Shown: positions 8,743 to 16,914 of the stretch, in pieces
Layout: the number at the start of each line of letters is the position of its first letter
Position numbering within the stretch: the stretch's first letter is position 1
Origin: Candidatus Kuenenia stuttgartensis
Lineage (GTDB): Bacteria; Planctomycetota; Planctomycetia; Pirellulales; UBA1268
DNA length: 64,000 nucleotides
Direction: 5' to 3'
Assembly: GCA_945891385.1 (NCBI GenBank)
Contig: CAMDDJ010000002.1
Location: forward strand, 62,001 to 126,000
Position numbers and translations under genes: made by a program
The notes under the pieces: model-generated
What the model was told of the DNA's origin: nothing
Database searches by the model: none
The model's input: only the letters and a program-made list of their open reading frames with translations

Positions 8743-10100
8743 CGCCGGCCGCCGGTTCCCGTCTTGCCAAACAGCCACTCGCGGACATGGTCGGTCACCT
8801 GCCGCAGCGCACTTTCGGCGACGTGCTGCCTGTACACCGCCCCCATATCCGAGCTGGCGGGCACGTGGCCCATAATATGGTTGACCGCAACCTGATTGCC
8901 GGTCTCAGCGCCGATCGTCTCAAACGACCGCCGCAGGCCGTAGAAGCCGAGGCCCGGTATGGCGATGCCCTTGCGGTCCATGATTCTCTTGAGTTTCGTG
9001 GCGATCGCGTCGTGCTCCACAACGTACGGGTGTCCGGCGGCCGACACCTTGGGTTCACTTCGAACGAATGGGTGGCCTTGTCGGGTGACGAACAGCAAAC
9101 CCTGCGACTCTGGTCTCCGACCGGCCTGCTGCAGGCTCCCGTGACCCACGACAGCCCTGATCGCCTTGACGGTCTCCGGCCAGAGCGGACAGCGTCGCTC
9201 TACCCCCGTTTTGGGTCGCGGATAGTCGATCCAGCCGTGCTCAAGGTCGAGACAGTTCGCGGGCAGCTTGGCGATATCCTTGTTCCCCAAGCCGCAGTTG
9301 ATGCCAAGCAGGATCATGCCCTGCAACTGCGGCGGTGCCGCTTCGAGCAGCGTGCGTATCTCGCCGGCAAGAAAGTGCGTCCGCCCCGATTCAGCTTGGC
9401 TGCGCCGCAACACACGCTTGTCGGGCCGTTTCAAGTCCTTGCCGAATCGGATCGGCTTTTCAATCAACTCCTCGTCGTACGCGAACTTGAGAATGCTCCG
9501 CGTCACGCCGACCCGCCCATTGAGCGTCTGCGGTTTCACTCCGCGGGCGAGATAGGCCCGCAGCTTCTTCAAGTCGTCGCGGGTAATCGACTCCACGGCA
9601 CGGTTGCGGCCGAAGAACTTGATCAATCTCTCGCAATCCCGGAAGTAGTCCGCGAAGGTGCGGGCCGTCAATTCACCCGCCTCCTTCCGAGCCTCGGCGG
9701 CTTCCAAGAATCGATTGGCCAGATCCCGGACGGTGAATTCGTCGTCTCGCTTCACCTCCGAGATCTGGCCGGAGTGCAGGGCTTGGCAGTGTTTGTGGTA
9801 CGTCCGAAGCGCTGCGTCCGGGTCCTTGACGCTGCCGAAGTAGTAGATTTGCCCACGAATCTTCTTGCAAAACTGGCCGTTGCGGTGGGGCGTCAGCGGA
9901 AAGTTCGGGTGCGGCTTGCTCGCCACGGCGGGCCGCCTCGTCGCCTCGCCCTCGGATCGCTTGGGCCTTCCCCGGCGGCGGGCGGGGGTCGATACTGTTG
10001 GGCCGCTGGCGGAGGCCCGGGTCGCCAACGCGGGCCGCTCTCCGCCGGCGGTATCGCGTATCGTCTTGGGCGTCCGAGCGATCACGGAAAATGCCTCCAA
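8733..10100 (-). CDS. Tyrosine recombinase / integrase
   Basis: A 455-aa phage-type integrase that should catalyse site-specific insertion and excision of the element. A basic N-terminus is followed by a SAM-like core-binding domain at about residues 125-215 and a catalytic domain at about 235-440. Visible active-site parts are RPKTG (Lys), YGLRRSF (Arg II, with Tyr in the usual His position), GH before the last helix, and the nucleophile in AVYRQHV. At the usual Arg I position the sequence reads NCGLGNKDIAKL, so the canonical first arginine is not obvious. The start lies 84 bases from tRNA-Ile, the likely attachment site. Confidence 0.85.
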   Translation of the reverse strand: MEAFSVIARTPKTIRDTAGGERPALATRASASGPTVSTPARRRGRPKRSEGEATRRPAVASKPHPNFPLTPHRNGQFCKKIRGQIYYFGSVKDPDAALRTYHKHCQALHSGQISEVKRDDEFTVRDLANRFLEAAEARKEAGELTARTFADYFRDCERLIKFFGRNRAVESITRDDLKKLRAYLARGVKPQTLNGRVGVTRSILKFAYDEELIEKPIRFGKDLKRPDKRVLRRSQAESGRTHFLAGEIRTLLEAAPPQLQGMILLGINCGLGNKDIAKLPANCLDLEHGWIDYPRPKTGVERRCPLWPETVKAIRAVVGHGSLQQAGRRPESQGLLFVTRQGHPFVRSEPKVSAAGHPYVVEHDAIATKLKRIMDRKGIAIPGLGFYGLRRSFETIGAETGNQVAVNHIMGHVPASSDMGAVYRQHVAESALRQVTDHVREWLFGKTGTGGRRQK

Positions 10101-10184
10101 AAATGCCCAGCGGTTGTCGTACCGGTTGTCGTCTTAATTCCTTGCTGGACAGCATAGCAGAAAACCCCTATAAAACAAGCCTTC

Positions 10185-10257
<73 letters not shown>

Positions 10258-10302
10258 GTTGTTTTTGCTGATTTTGGGAGAGGACAAAGTCTCACGCCCA
10301 AA

Positions 10303-10336
10303 CCCACGCCCAAACTCAGGCGGGTTTGGGCGTGGG
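10303..10336. terminator. Strong hairpin downstream of the tRNA
   Basis: A perfect 13-bp stem (CCCACGCCCAAAC with GTTTGGGCGTGGG) around an 8-base loop, starting 46 bases after the tRNA. There is no T-run after it, so it is not a classic intrinsic terminator. It could stop or process the tRNA transcript, or be part of an attachment region. Confidence 0.5.
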
Positions 10337-10389
10337 ATGGGACGCCGGCAGCCCGCTGGCGATTTGGTGCCCGGCGAGCCCGAACCCCG

Positions 10390-10566
10390 ATGCACGACCG
10401 CACCAACTTCTTTGTGGGCTGGGGAACCCTCGCCCTCATCAATGCGGGCCTCGCCCAGGGCAAGGGACGGAGCGGGCTGATCTGGTGTCTGCTGTCGCTC
10501 TTGCTAGGGCCGATCGCGACCTTTCTGATCGTCGTGCTCGATAGGGTGCCGGCGCAACTCGACTGA
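10390..10566 (+). CDS. Small two-segment membrane protein
   Basis: A 58-aa open frame with ATG at 10390 and TGA at 10564. The product has a short hydrophobic N-terminal segment (residues 7-21), a polar turn AQGKGRSG and a strongly hydrophobic segment (about residues 29-51) reading LIWCLLSLLLGPIATFLIVV. The GRSGLIW...LLLGPIA pattern recurs in small bacterial inner-membrane proteins of unknown function. It lies just downstream of the tRNA and hairpin. Its function is unknown. Confidence 0.6.
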   Translation: MHDRTNFFVGWGTLALINAGLAQGKGRSGLIWCLLSLLLGPIATFLIVVLDRVPAQLD

Positions 10567-11228
10567 GGTTAGGCGACCCCCTGCCCCGTACCCTCGCGAC
10601 GCCTTGAGGGATCGCACGCGAAAAGCTGGAAATCGGAGCGAGACCGCGTTTCAAGAAGCTATGAACATGATCGCGGCCATGAATCTCGCGGGCTCTGGCA
10701 GCTATCTTTCCCGACCTCTCGCGTGCTGCCCTTACAGCGACTGGCCGACGGGGGCAGCAAACACATCGTGACCCCCTCCCAGTTTCTGTACCAGTGCTCA
10801 TGAAAGAGTTGGGGATTAGTCCGCGTGGTGTATCGGAGGGAGGGGCGCAGCCCCGACCGTAGACACACCACGCGACGCCGCCGGGACCACCCCGGAGGCT
10901 GTTGATGTCGATCGCGGGCAGTTCGTCGGGCGAGGCTTAAAAGACGTCGCGGTCGTCATGAGCCTGCACGAGCTCGCCCCAGTCGGTGGACGGGCCACGA
11001 GCGGGAGAGACGGGAGGCGGCTCCAGCGGTTCGCCCAGGTGTGTGAGGATCGTCTCGCTGCCGAGGACGAGACGGGCCGGCCGGACCGATGTCAGCGACC
11101 TCGCGGTCTCGGTGAACAGCCTGACGCCGGTCTCGGAGCCTCTCTACGCCGTGGCGTGACCGGGGGGCGGAAATCAGGCTGGGCAGTCCTCGGTTCCGGA
11201 GGGTTGTCCGCCAGCGTATGATGAAGGG
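10567..11228. other. Intergenic region with decayed mobile DNA
   Basis: There is no intact gene between the small membrane protein and the antitoxin. The part at about 10895-11110 carries a reverse-strand transposase remnant, described separately. The rest (10567-10890) shows nothing recognisable. Confidence 0.5.
10895..11110 (-). pseudogene. Decayed C-terminal tail of a transposase
   Basis: On the minus strand the frame ending near 10939 reads LTHLGEPLEPPPVSPARGP, then TDWGELVQAHDDRDVF and a stop. A shift of frame at that point continues with SPDELPAIDINSL. The 'ILxHLGEPxxPPxxxPARGP' pattern is typical of the C-termini of transposases in the IS91-like group. The upstream body of the transposase is missing and the frame is broken. 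It is read as a remnant only. Confidence 0.4.
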
Positions 11229-11468
11229 ATGGTCATTCAGGTGGGCGAACAGATTGAGCAGGAACTGCGGCGGCTCGCCGGTCATCAGGGGCGGGCCTTG
11301 GCTGACGTCGTCGAAGCAGCCCTGCGACGCTATATCGAGACGGAAGCGATTACCGACATCGAGTCCGCCGACATTGCCGCCACGCAGTTAGCCCTCTTGC
11401 CGGAGTTGCCCGAGATCGACGGAGCTGAGGGGGGCTGCCAGGCGCCCGGGGCCGATGCGCAGGGCTGA
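11229..11468 (+). CDS. Antitoxin, probable ribbon-helix-helix type
   Basis: A 79-aa protein beginning MVIQVGEQIEQELRRLAGHQ, followed by ADVVEAALRRYIE. This strand-helix-helix layout fits the ribbon-helix-helix (CopG/MazE-like) DNA-binding fold in the first 45 residues. The C-terminal half is acidic and would wrap the toxin. Its 3' end overlaps the MazF-like toxin gene by 14 bases, the usual antitoxin-first arrangement. It should neutralise the toxin and repress its own promoter. Confidence 0.75.
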   Translation: MVIQVGEQIEQELRRLAGHQGRALADVVEAALRRYIETEAITDIESADIAATQLALLPELPEIDGAEGGCQAPGADAQG

Positions 11469-11772
11469 AGTCTGGTGGGCGGAACTGCCGCCTCCGGTTG
11501 GGCCGCGTCCGGTCGTCGTGCTTACGAGAAATGCCGTCAGCGACACGATCGGGGCTGTTGTGGTGGCCCTGGTTACCCGTACTTCCCGCGGACTTCCTAC
11601 CGAGGTTTCAGTCGGCAAAGCCGAGGGGCTTCCCCGCCCGTCCGTGGTGAACGCTGATAACATCTTGACCGTGCCACGACAGCGACTGGTTCGGCTGATG
11701 GGGCAGTTCTCCTCGGCAAGAATCAATGAGCTTGATCGGGCTCTCAAAATCGCCTTGGGATTGGACTCGTGA
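11455..11772 (+). CDS. MazF/PemK-type endoribonuclease toxin
   Basis: A 105-aa protein. It opens with the MazF hallmark MRRAEVWWAELPPPVGPRPVV, where the R-x-GE-type strand and the GPRPVVVL segment form the RNA-binding SH3-like barrel. It continues with SVVNADNILTVPR and a C-terminal helix INELDRALKIALGL. MazF-family toxins cut single-stranded mRNA at short motifs. The overlap with the antitoxin frame implies translational coupling. The location beside a tRNA-linked element and transposase debris fits a horizontally acquired module. Confidence 0.85.
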   Translation: MRRAEVWWAELPPPVGPRPVVVLTRNAVSDTIGAVVVALVTRTSRGLPTEVSVGKAEGLPRPSVVNADNILTVPRQRLVRLMGQFSSARINELDRALKIALGLDS

Positions 11773-12174
11773 GATTCGTTTTTCGAGGCTAGCCCGTTCG
11801 GGGTTTCCTAGCGGCGGTTTGCCTGCTGCCCCGGCATCGGCACCTCAGGCTGGGGAAAACCAGCCGGACGAGTTTTCTCGCCCTCGCTGCCCGACAGGCG
11901 GGTCCTTCTCTTCAGATCGAAAACCTGCCGCCGCTCACCACCTGTCGTGCACCGGGAGGGGATCGCGAGGACGTTGATCTGATACCGAGATTTTCAACGC
12001 GGTTCACTCCTCCGGGGGCGGCGTCGGCACCCCAAAGTGGCACGGTGCGCAAAACCGCCGGCAAAAGGTCCGGAGCACACCCGCTGGCGAGTTCCAAGCG
12101 CCGCACATGTGAGGCCGCTGGGCGGTGACTCTCGCCGCCCGCCTGAGCCGGTACGCTCCTGATGGGGATCGGGC
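11773..12174. other. Intergenic region, nothing recognised
   Basis: About 400 bases between the toxin and the convergent PfpI-family gene. Short open frames are present on both strands but have no recognisable domain. No strong hairpin with a T-run was seen. Confidence 0.45.
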
Positions 12175-12729
12175 CTAACCGCGAGCCGCGAGCCATGCGA
12201 CTACTGCGGCCATGAACTCGGGTAAGTCGGCTGGCCGACGGCTGCTCACCGACTGCCGATCCACGACTACGGCAGCGTCCTCCCAGATCGCCCCGGCGTT
12301 GACGAGATCGTCCTTGATTCCGGGGCTGCCGGTCACTCGCACACCGCGATACACGCCGGCCGAAATCGGAATCCAGCCGCCGTGGCAGATCGCAGCGACG
12401 AGTTTGCCTGCCGACCAGAAGTCACGGACGATCGCGAGCACAGCGGGATCCCGTCGCAGCGCATCGGGCATCCAGCCGCCGGGCACCACGAGCCCGTGGA
12501 AGTCGGCAGCCTTCATCTCGGTAATCGCAGCGTCACTCTGGGCGGGGTAGCCGTACTTGCCCGAGTAGGCCGCGGCCGACCGCTGGCCTGCCACCGTCAC
12601 ATCGCATCCCGCCTCCTCCAGCCGCAGTTTCGGATACCAGAGTTCGAGATCCTCGTAATCCTCCCCGACGAAGATGAGCACGCGGCAGCCCGCGAGCAGA
12701 CGACGATTGTTCTCGGCACTGGCATGCAT
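12175..12729 (-). CDS. DJ-1/PfpI family protein
   Basis: A 184-aa cytoplasmic protein of the DJ-1/PfpI superfamily, whose members act as glyoxalase III, deglycases or chaperone-like stress proteins. Seen in the sequence are the N-terminal strand and acidic motif VLIFVGEDYEDLEL (catalytic-type Glu near residue 23), the VVPGGWMPDALR turn, and the nucleophile elbow AAICHGGW with Cys near residue 115. The open frame extends far upstream, but only the segment from ATG 12729 matches the family, whose usual length is 170-190 aa. Substrate is unknown. It is divergent from the nicotinamidase gene. Confidence 0.85.
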   Translation of the reverse strand: MHASAENNRRLLAGCRVLIFVGEDYEDLELWYPKLRLEEAGCDVTVAGQRSAAAYSGKYGYPAQSDAAITEMKAADFHGLVVPGGWMPDALRRDPAVLAIVRDFWSAGKLVAAICHGGWIPISAGVYRGVRVTGSPGIKDDLVNAGAIWEDAAVVVDRQSVSSRRPADLPEFMAAVVAWLAARG

Positions 12730-13072
12730 GAAATCCCGCCTCCTCTTCCAATCGTAACGCCCGACGAGGTCACCCGTTCCCGAGGCGACCGCAGAGATCA
12801 ACGGGAGCCTACGGATGGCCGAGGGAGCCCTGATCCTGCCCGCTTCGGCAGCGGTCGCCAAGGGGATCAGCGCGCGAGTGGGCGGAATGGCCTGCAGACC
12901 GGATCCAATCGCGACAGCCGACTCGATCAGTGACGCCGGCTCACAGCGGCCCAACTGCCGCAGGACCGCTCCGCGCCGGCGGCGAGCCGCACGTGGCAGA
13001 CGGCGAGCGTCTCTCGGCGTACGATACATGATGCGTATCCCGGTCGGCTGCCACCGAGTATTTCGCCACCCC
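12730..13072. other. Divergent intergenic region
   Basis: 343 bases between the PfpI gene and the nicotinamidase gene. It must hold both promoters. The frames open across it are extensions of the neighbouring genes and lack family similarity. No clear palindromic operator was identified. Confidence 0.4.
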
Positions 13073-13672
13073 ATGAGTAACGCCGTCCTGGTCGTCGTCG
13101 ACATCCAGAAGGACTTCTGTGCAGGTGGCCGTCTCGCCATCCCGGACGCCGAGGCAGTCATTCCCGTCGTCAACAGCCTGATGCGGACGTTCCAAAAGGT
13201 CGTTCTGACGCAGGACTGGCACCCTCCCGGCCATGTCTCCTTTGCCTCGAGCCATCCCGGTCGCCACGCTTTCGAACGCATCTCGCTTCCGTCCGGGGAC
13301 CAGGTGCTCTGGCCCGACCACTGCGTCGCGGGAAGCCTGGGCGCCGCGTTTCACCAGGCCCTCGTGATCCCGGCGAATGCCGTGGTGATTCGCAAGGGCA
13401 TTCATCCCGATCTCGACGCGTATTCGGCCTTCTACGAAGTCGATCGCACCACCCCCGTCGGCCTCGAAGCCGTCCTCCGGGCCTGCGACGCCGGTGAGAT
13501 CCTGCTGGCCGGCCTGGCGACGGATTACTGCGTTCTGCAGACCGCTCTCGACGGCCGGTCGCTGGGGTATGAGGTCACGGTGATCGACGCTGGCTGTCGT
13601 GGCATCGATCAGGGCGGAACGGTCGCCGTGGCCTGGGAGGCGATGGCGAACGCGGGTGTCCGCCGCGGGTAA
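13073..13672 (+). CDS. pncA: Nicotinamidase / isochorismatase-family amidase
   Basis: A 199-aa protein that should hydrolyse nicotinamide to nicotinic acid in NAD salvage. Visible features are the catalytic Asp in VVVDIQKDF (residues 7-15), metal-ligand residues in QDWHPPGHVSF, the catalytic Lys in VVIRKGIHP and the nucleophilic Cys in LATDYCVLQTA. The length matches bacterial PncA. The ATG at 13073 is the first start that leaves the family N-terminus intact; the longer frame upstream is unrelated. An alternative is a related isochorismatase-fold amidase, but the metal motif favours PncA. Confidence 0.88.
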   Translation: MSNAVLVVVDIQKDFCAGGRLAIPDAEAVIPVVNSLMRTFQKVVLTQDWHPPGHVSFASSHPGRHAFERISLPSGDQVLWPDHCVAGSLGAAFHQALVIPANAVVIRKGIHPDLDAYSAFYEVDRTTPVGLEAVLRACDAGEILLAGLATDYCVLQTALDGRSLGYEVTVIDAGCRGIDQGGTVAVAWEAMANAGVRRG

Positions 13673-13717
13673 GCAACGCAGCGTCATGGAACACCAGCGA
13701 CAGAACCGATCGTCGCA

Positions 13718-14872
13718 TCAGGCCGCGGCTCGACGCTCCGCAGTCTGGTGTGGCAGCGGAGCCACGGTCACATCCGCTTGCCCGGAAGCCACGCCACCGA
13801 AATCGGCTCGCCCTGCTCGCCAGCGATGAACCAGACGTCTGGCCTCGCGTGCGATCTTGTGACGCACCGGCAATCCGTTTCTCTCGAGTCGGCTGCGGAT
13901 CGCCTCGAGTTCCATCGCGATGGCGTCGCGTTCGGTCGCGATCGCGTCGCGCTCATGACGACGCACCTTCGCCTCGGCCAGAGCCGCCTCGCATTCCTGC
14001 CGGATTGCGTCGGCCACCGCGGTAGCCTCCCTGGCATGGGCCTCGACCTGGGCCACGCGAGCCTCAAGACTGGCTCCCCGGCTCCACTCCGCCAGCGCGA
14101 CCGCTGGAAGTGATGGCGGGGGAGGAACGGTTCCGCTCTCACCGTGGCCCGCCGCTGTTCGGAGGGCGGCAAAGAGTTCCCACGCGGCAGGCTGCATCGC
14201 AGCCACGATCGCCCGGCGGTCCTGGCTGACCGCATCGCAGAACAATCCCTCGGTGGCCACGTGCCCGGGCTCCGCAAGTGGGAGGCTCCACCGATTTCGG
14301 ACCGCCGCTACCAGCCGGTCGGGAGCAGCCACGGCCGTCGCCGCGTCGATCAGATGGCAGCGGTCGGGATGAGCCCGCTGAAATGCGAGCAGCCGCCGGT
14401 TGTAGGCCATCCAGACGTCGACCGCGAATCCGGGATTCACCGCGAACGCCTCGTCGCCCCGGCGAAACAACGAATCGATCGCCTCGGCCGGACTGCGAAA
14501 CAGGAACACGAACTTCGCATCCGGTACCGCCTCCGCCCACAAGTCGAGAAACAGCGTCGTTCGCGGATCTTTCCAGCCCCAAATGGGGCTGCTCGGCTGC
14601 CGTTGCGAAACGAGGTTCCTCGCCTCTGCGGCGAGCGCCGGGGGCACGGGAATCGCGTCCGCGGCCGTGAAGCCCTCGGAGGCAAAGCCGTTGGCCCGGA
14701 GCATCCGCTCGTGAAGCGTCACGAAATCAAGATCTTCGAAGTGGCCACGAAGATTGCCCCGCGCAGCCGGCATCAGCCGCGAGCCCACATCGACGCCCGC
14801 GGAAGCGAACGCCGCAGTGATCACCGACGTGCCCGAACGGTGCATCCCGGTGATGATGAGAACCGATCGCAC
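13718..14872 (-). CDS. Sulfotransferase-family protein with coiled-coil tail
   Basis: A protein of about 384 aa. The 5'-phosphosulfate-binding loop GMHRSGTS sits at the N-terminus. The 3'-phosphate-binding region follows as FVFLFRSPAEAIDSL, and WGWKDPRT lies between them. These are the signature parts of PAPS-dependent sulfotransferases. Residues from about 270 form a predicted coiled coil with repeats of RDAIATERDAIAMELEAI, followed by a basic end. The GTG at 14872, preceded by GAGG, is preferred; an ATG at 14989 would add 39 unrelated residues. The acceptor is unknown; glycans are typical. Confidence 0.75.
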   Translation of the reverse strand: MRSVLIITGMHRSGTSVITAAFASAGVDVGSRLMPAARGNLRGHFEDLDFVTLHERMLRANGFASEGFTAADAIPVPPALAAEARNLVSQRQPSSPIWGWKDPRTTLFLDLWAEAVPDAKFVFLFRSPAEAIDSLFRRGDEAFAVNPGFAVDVWMAYNRRLLAFQRAHPDRCHLIDAATAVAAPDRLVAAVRNRWSLPLAEPGHVATEGLFCDAVSQDRRAIVAAMQPAAWELFAALRTAAGHGESGTVPPPPSLPAVALAEWSRGASLEARVAQVEAHAREATAVADAIRQECEAALAEAKVRRHERDAIATERDAIAMELEAIRSRLERNGLPVRHKIAREARRLVHRWRAGRADFGGVASGQADVTVAPLPHQTAERRAAA

Positions 14873-15079
14873 GGGCTCAACCTCAGAGGGAACAACGGCC
14901 GACCCCCAGGCCCCCTCTGGACCATGAGAGTCCCGCCGCGGCAGTCCGGAAGCAGCGTCCCGCCCCCGTCCGCCGGCGGCTCTTATCATCGACCAAGAAC
15001 GCCCTCACGATGAGGGGAGGTCGCAACCTTTGCCTCGCTCGCCCAACTTGCCATCCTGAGAAGGCGGGGCTGGGCCGTC

Positions 15080-15889
15080 TCAGCCTGCTTCGGCACCAGC
15101 CGCGGATGGAACCCGGCCTGTGGGCCGGCCGAGTTTTGCCTCGAGCGCCCCGGCAATCAACTCCGCCCAGATTGCATAGCCGGCAGCACTCAAATGCAGG
15201 CGGTCGTCTCGAAACAGCGCCGGTATCGGTCGGCCTGTCGCAGGATCAAGAAAACGGCTAGCCGTGGCGATGAAGCCGGTCTCGGGCTCGGTGGCGGCCA
15301 GCTCGGCCAGGGCTTCATTGAGCTTCTCGATCTGCCGCCAGGCTGGCCACCGGGATTCGGTCGGTGTAACGGCGATGAAAAACACCGGCACGTCGGGATG
15401 ACAGCCCCGAATGGCCGCCAGCGTAGCCCGCACGTCGGCCATCACCTGATCCACGCTGGGCGACTCGGTCGGGCTCGTGATGTCGTTGGCCACGAACACG
15501 ACCACGGCCCGCGGTTCGTGGGCCGCCACAAGCCGCCGCGTGTAGTGGCAGAGGTCACGGTAGCGGGCCCCACCGTAGCCCCGACGGATCACCGGCCACG
15601 GCTCCAGGTCGGCGGCGATCGACTCCCAGAGCCTGATGCTCGATGAGCCGATGAACAGGATCGCGTCGTCAGGGTCGGGCTCCGCCCGGTCGATGGCTTC
15701 GAGCGCCGCCACCTCCTCTTCCCAGCGGGTCACCTCGGGGTCATCGGCCGGCAGGGTGGTCTCAGCCGCCGGCACGAGCCCCGACATGACGATGAACCCG
15801 ACGGCGACCCCCTGCAGAGCCCACTGCACGAGACCGGATCCACCACCCTCACCCGCGTCGAGCCTCATGCCACACCTCCCCTTCATCAT
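15080..15889 (-). CDS. SGNH/GDSL-family esterase, exported
   Basis: A 269-aa hydrolase. A hydrophobic segment at residues 20-42 (WALQGVAVGFIVMSGLV, then AAE) looks like a signal peptide. The SGNH blocks are GSSSIRLW (Ser nucleophile), GYGGARYRD, VFVANDI in place of GxND, and a C-terminal DRLHLSAAGY with the Asp-His pair. These enzymes deacylate glycans or lipids. The start overlaps the stop of the permease gene by 4 bases, so it is translated as the last gene of the sugar ABC transporter operon. This suggests it removes acyl groups from the imported sugar or its polymer. Confidence 0.8.
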   Translation of the reverse strand: MMKGRCGMRLDAGEGGGSGLVQWALQGVAVGFIVMSGLVPAAETTLPADDPEVTRWEEEVAALEAIDRAEPDPDDAILFIGSSSIRLWESIAADLEPWPVIRRGYGGARYRDLCHYTRRLVAAHEPRAVVVFVANDITSPTESPSVDQVMADVRATLAAIRGCHPDVPVFFIAVTPTESRWPAWRQIEKLNEALAELAATEPETGFIATASRFLDPATGRPIPALFRDDRLHLSAAGYAIWAELIAGALEAKLGRPTGRVPSAAGAEAG

Positions 15890-16914
15890 GCCGCCGCTCC
15901 CCGCGGCCGCCGGCGAGCCGCCCGCCGGACGAGTTCGTCGGCGATCACCCCGGCCAGGATCACGCCACCGATGATCGCGAACTCGATATTCTGATACCGC
16001 GGATGGACGAGGTTGATCATGTTCGAGAGCACCACCATCAGTGCCGACCCGACCGCCAACCCGAGGATCGAACCCTCGCCGCCCCGCAGCGAACAGCCGC
16101 CGAGCACCGCCGCGGCGATTGCGTAGAGCTCGTAGAAGTTACCGAAGTCGCTCGGCTGGGCGGCGTTGATGTCGAGCACGAACAGCATCCCGCCAAGAGC
16201 GGCCAGCGTGCTCGAGATCACGTAGGCCAGAATCTTCATCCGGTCCGTATCGATCCCAGAATACCGGGCGGCCTGCTCGTTGCGGCCCAGCGCCAGCAGA
16301 TACCGCCCCCAGACCGTGCGGTTGAGGAACACCGCCGCAGCGACCGCGATCGTCAGAAACACAACCGCCGTCGCTGGAATCGCAAACCCTCCTTCGCCGA
16401 ACACCGCGAACCGTTCCGTGGCGAGCGCCCGCAGCCCCTTGAACCCGGTGCCGAAGCCCTGCGACTGGTCCTGCGTCAGCCCCCGGGCCACGCCCCGGTA
16501 GATCAACAGTCCGCAGAGCGTCACCACGAAGGGTTGCAGCCCGAGCCGCGTCACGAGCAGGCCGTGGATCAGGCCGATCAGGCTGCCCAGGCCGATCACG
16601 AACGCCACCGCCGCCGCCACGCTCCAGCCATGCTCCGCGAGCAGCCACGGCAGGAGCACCCCCACCAGGCAGACGACCGATCCGACCGACAGGTCGATGC
16701 CACCGGTGATGATCACGAAGGCAACGCCGATCGAGAGGATGCCGAACAGCGCGGTCCGGTGAACCACGTTTTCCAGGTTGCCAAGCCTGAGGAAGTTGTC
16801 GCTCGCCAGTGCCGTATACAAGCAGACCGCCGCGAGCAGGCCGATGATGCCCAGGATCTTGGGTGAGATCGCCCCCCGCACCAGCCTGCCCAGACTCGCC
16901 CCGAAGCCGTTCAT
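15886..16914 (-). CDS. Sugar ABC transporter permease (RbsC-like)
   Basis: A 342-aa integral membrane protein of the ribose/xylose permease family (BPD_transp_2). It has 8-10 hydrophobic segments, a typical early motif GGIDLSVGSVVCLVG and the loop GRNEQAARYSGI, where the EAA-like region contacts the ATPase. It should form the inner-membrane channel with the ATPase encoded just upstream. Both ends overlap neighbours by 4 bases, with the ATPase before it and the esterase after it, consistent with one coupled operon. The imported sugar cannot be read from the sequence. Confidence 0.88.
   Translation of the reverse strand: MNGFGASLGRLVRGAISPKILGIIGLLAAVCLYTALASDNFLRLGNLENVVHRTALFGILSIGVAFVIITGGIDLSVGSVVCLVGVLLPWLLAEHGWSVAAAVAFVIGLGSLIGLIHGLLVTRLGLQPFVVTLCGLLIYRGVARGLTQDQSQGFGTGFKGLRALATERFAVFGEGGFAIPATAVVFLTIAVAAAVFLNRTVWGRYLLALGRNEQAARYSGIDTDRMKILAYVISSTLAALGGMLFVLDINAAQPSDFGNFYELYAIAAAVLGGCSLRGGEGSILGLAVGSALMVVLSNMINLVHPRYQNIEFAIIGGVILAGVIADELVRRAARRRPRGAAA

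Noticed and set aside
8787-10157. 456-codon open frame antisense to the integrase
   Set aside because: The integrase has catalytic motifs and the antisense frame has none.
12730-13281. Upstream extension of the PfpI-family frame
   Set aside because: It overlaps the nicotinamidase gene and lacks similarity to the family. The ATG at 12729 matches family length.
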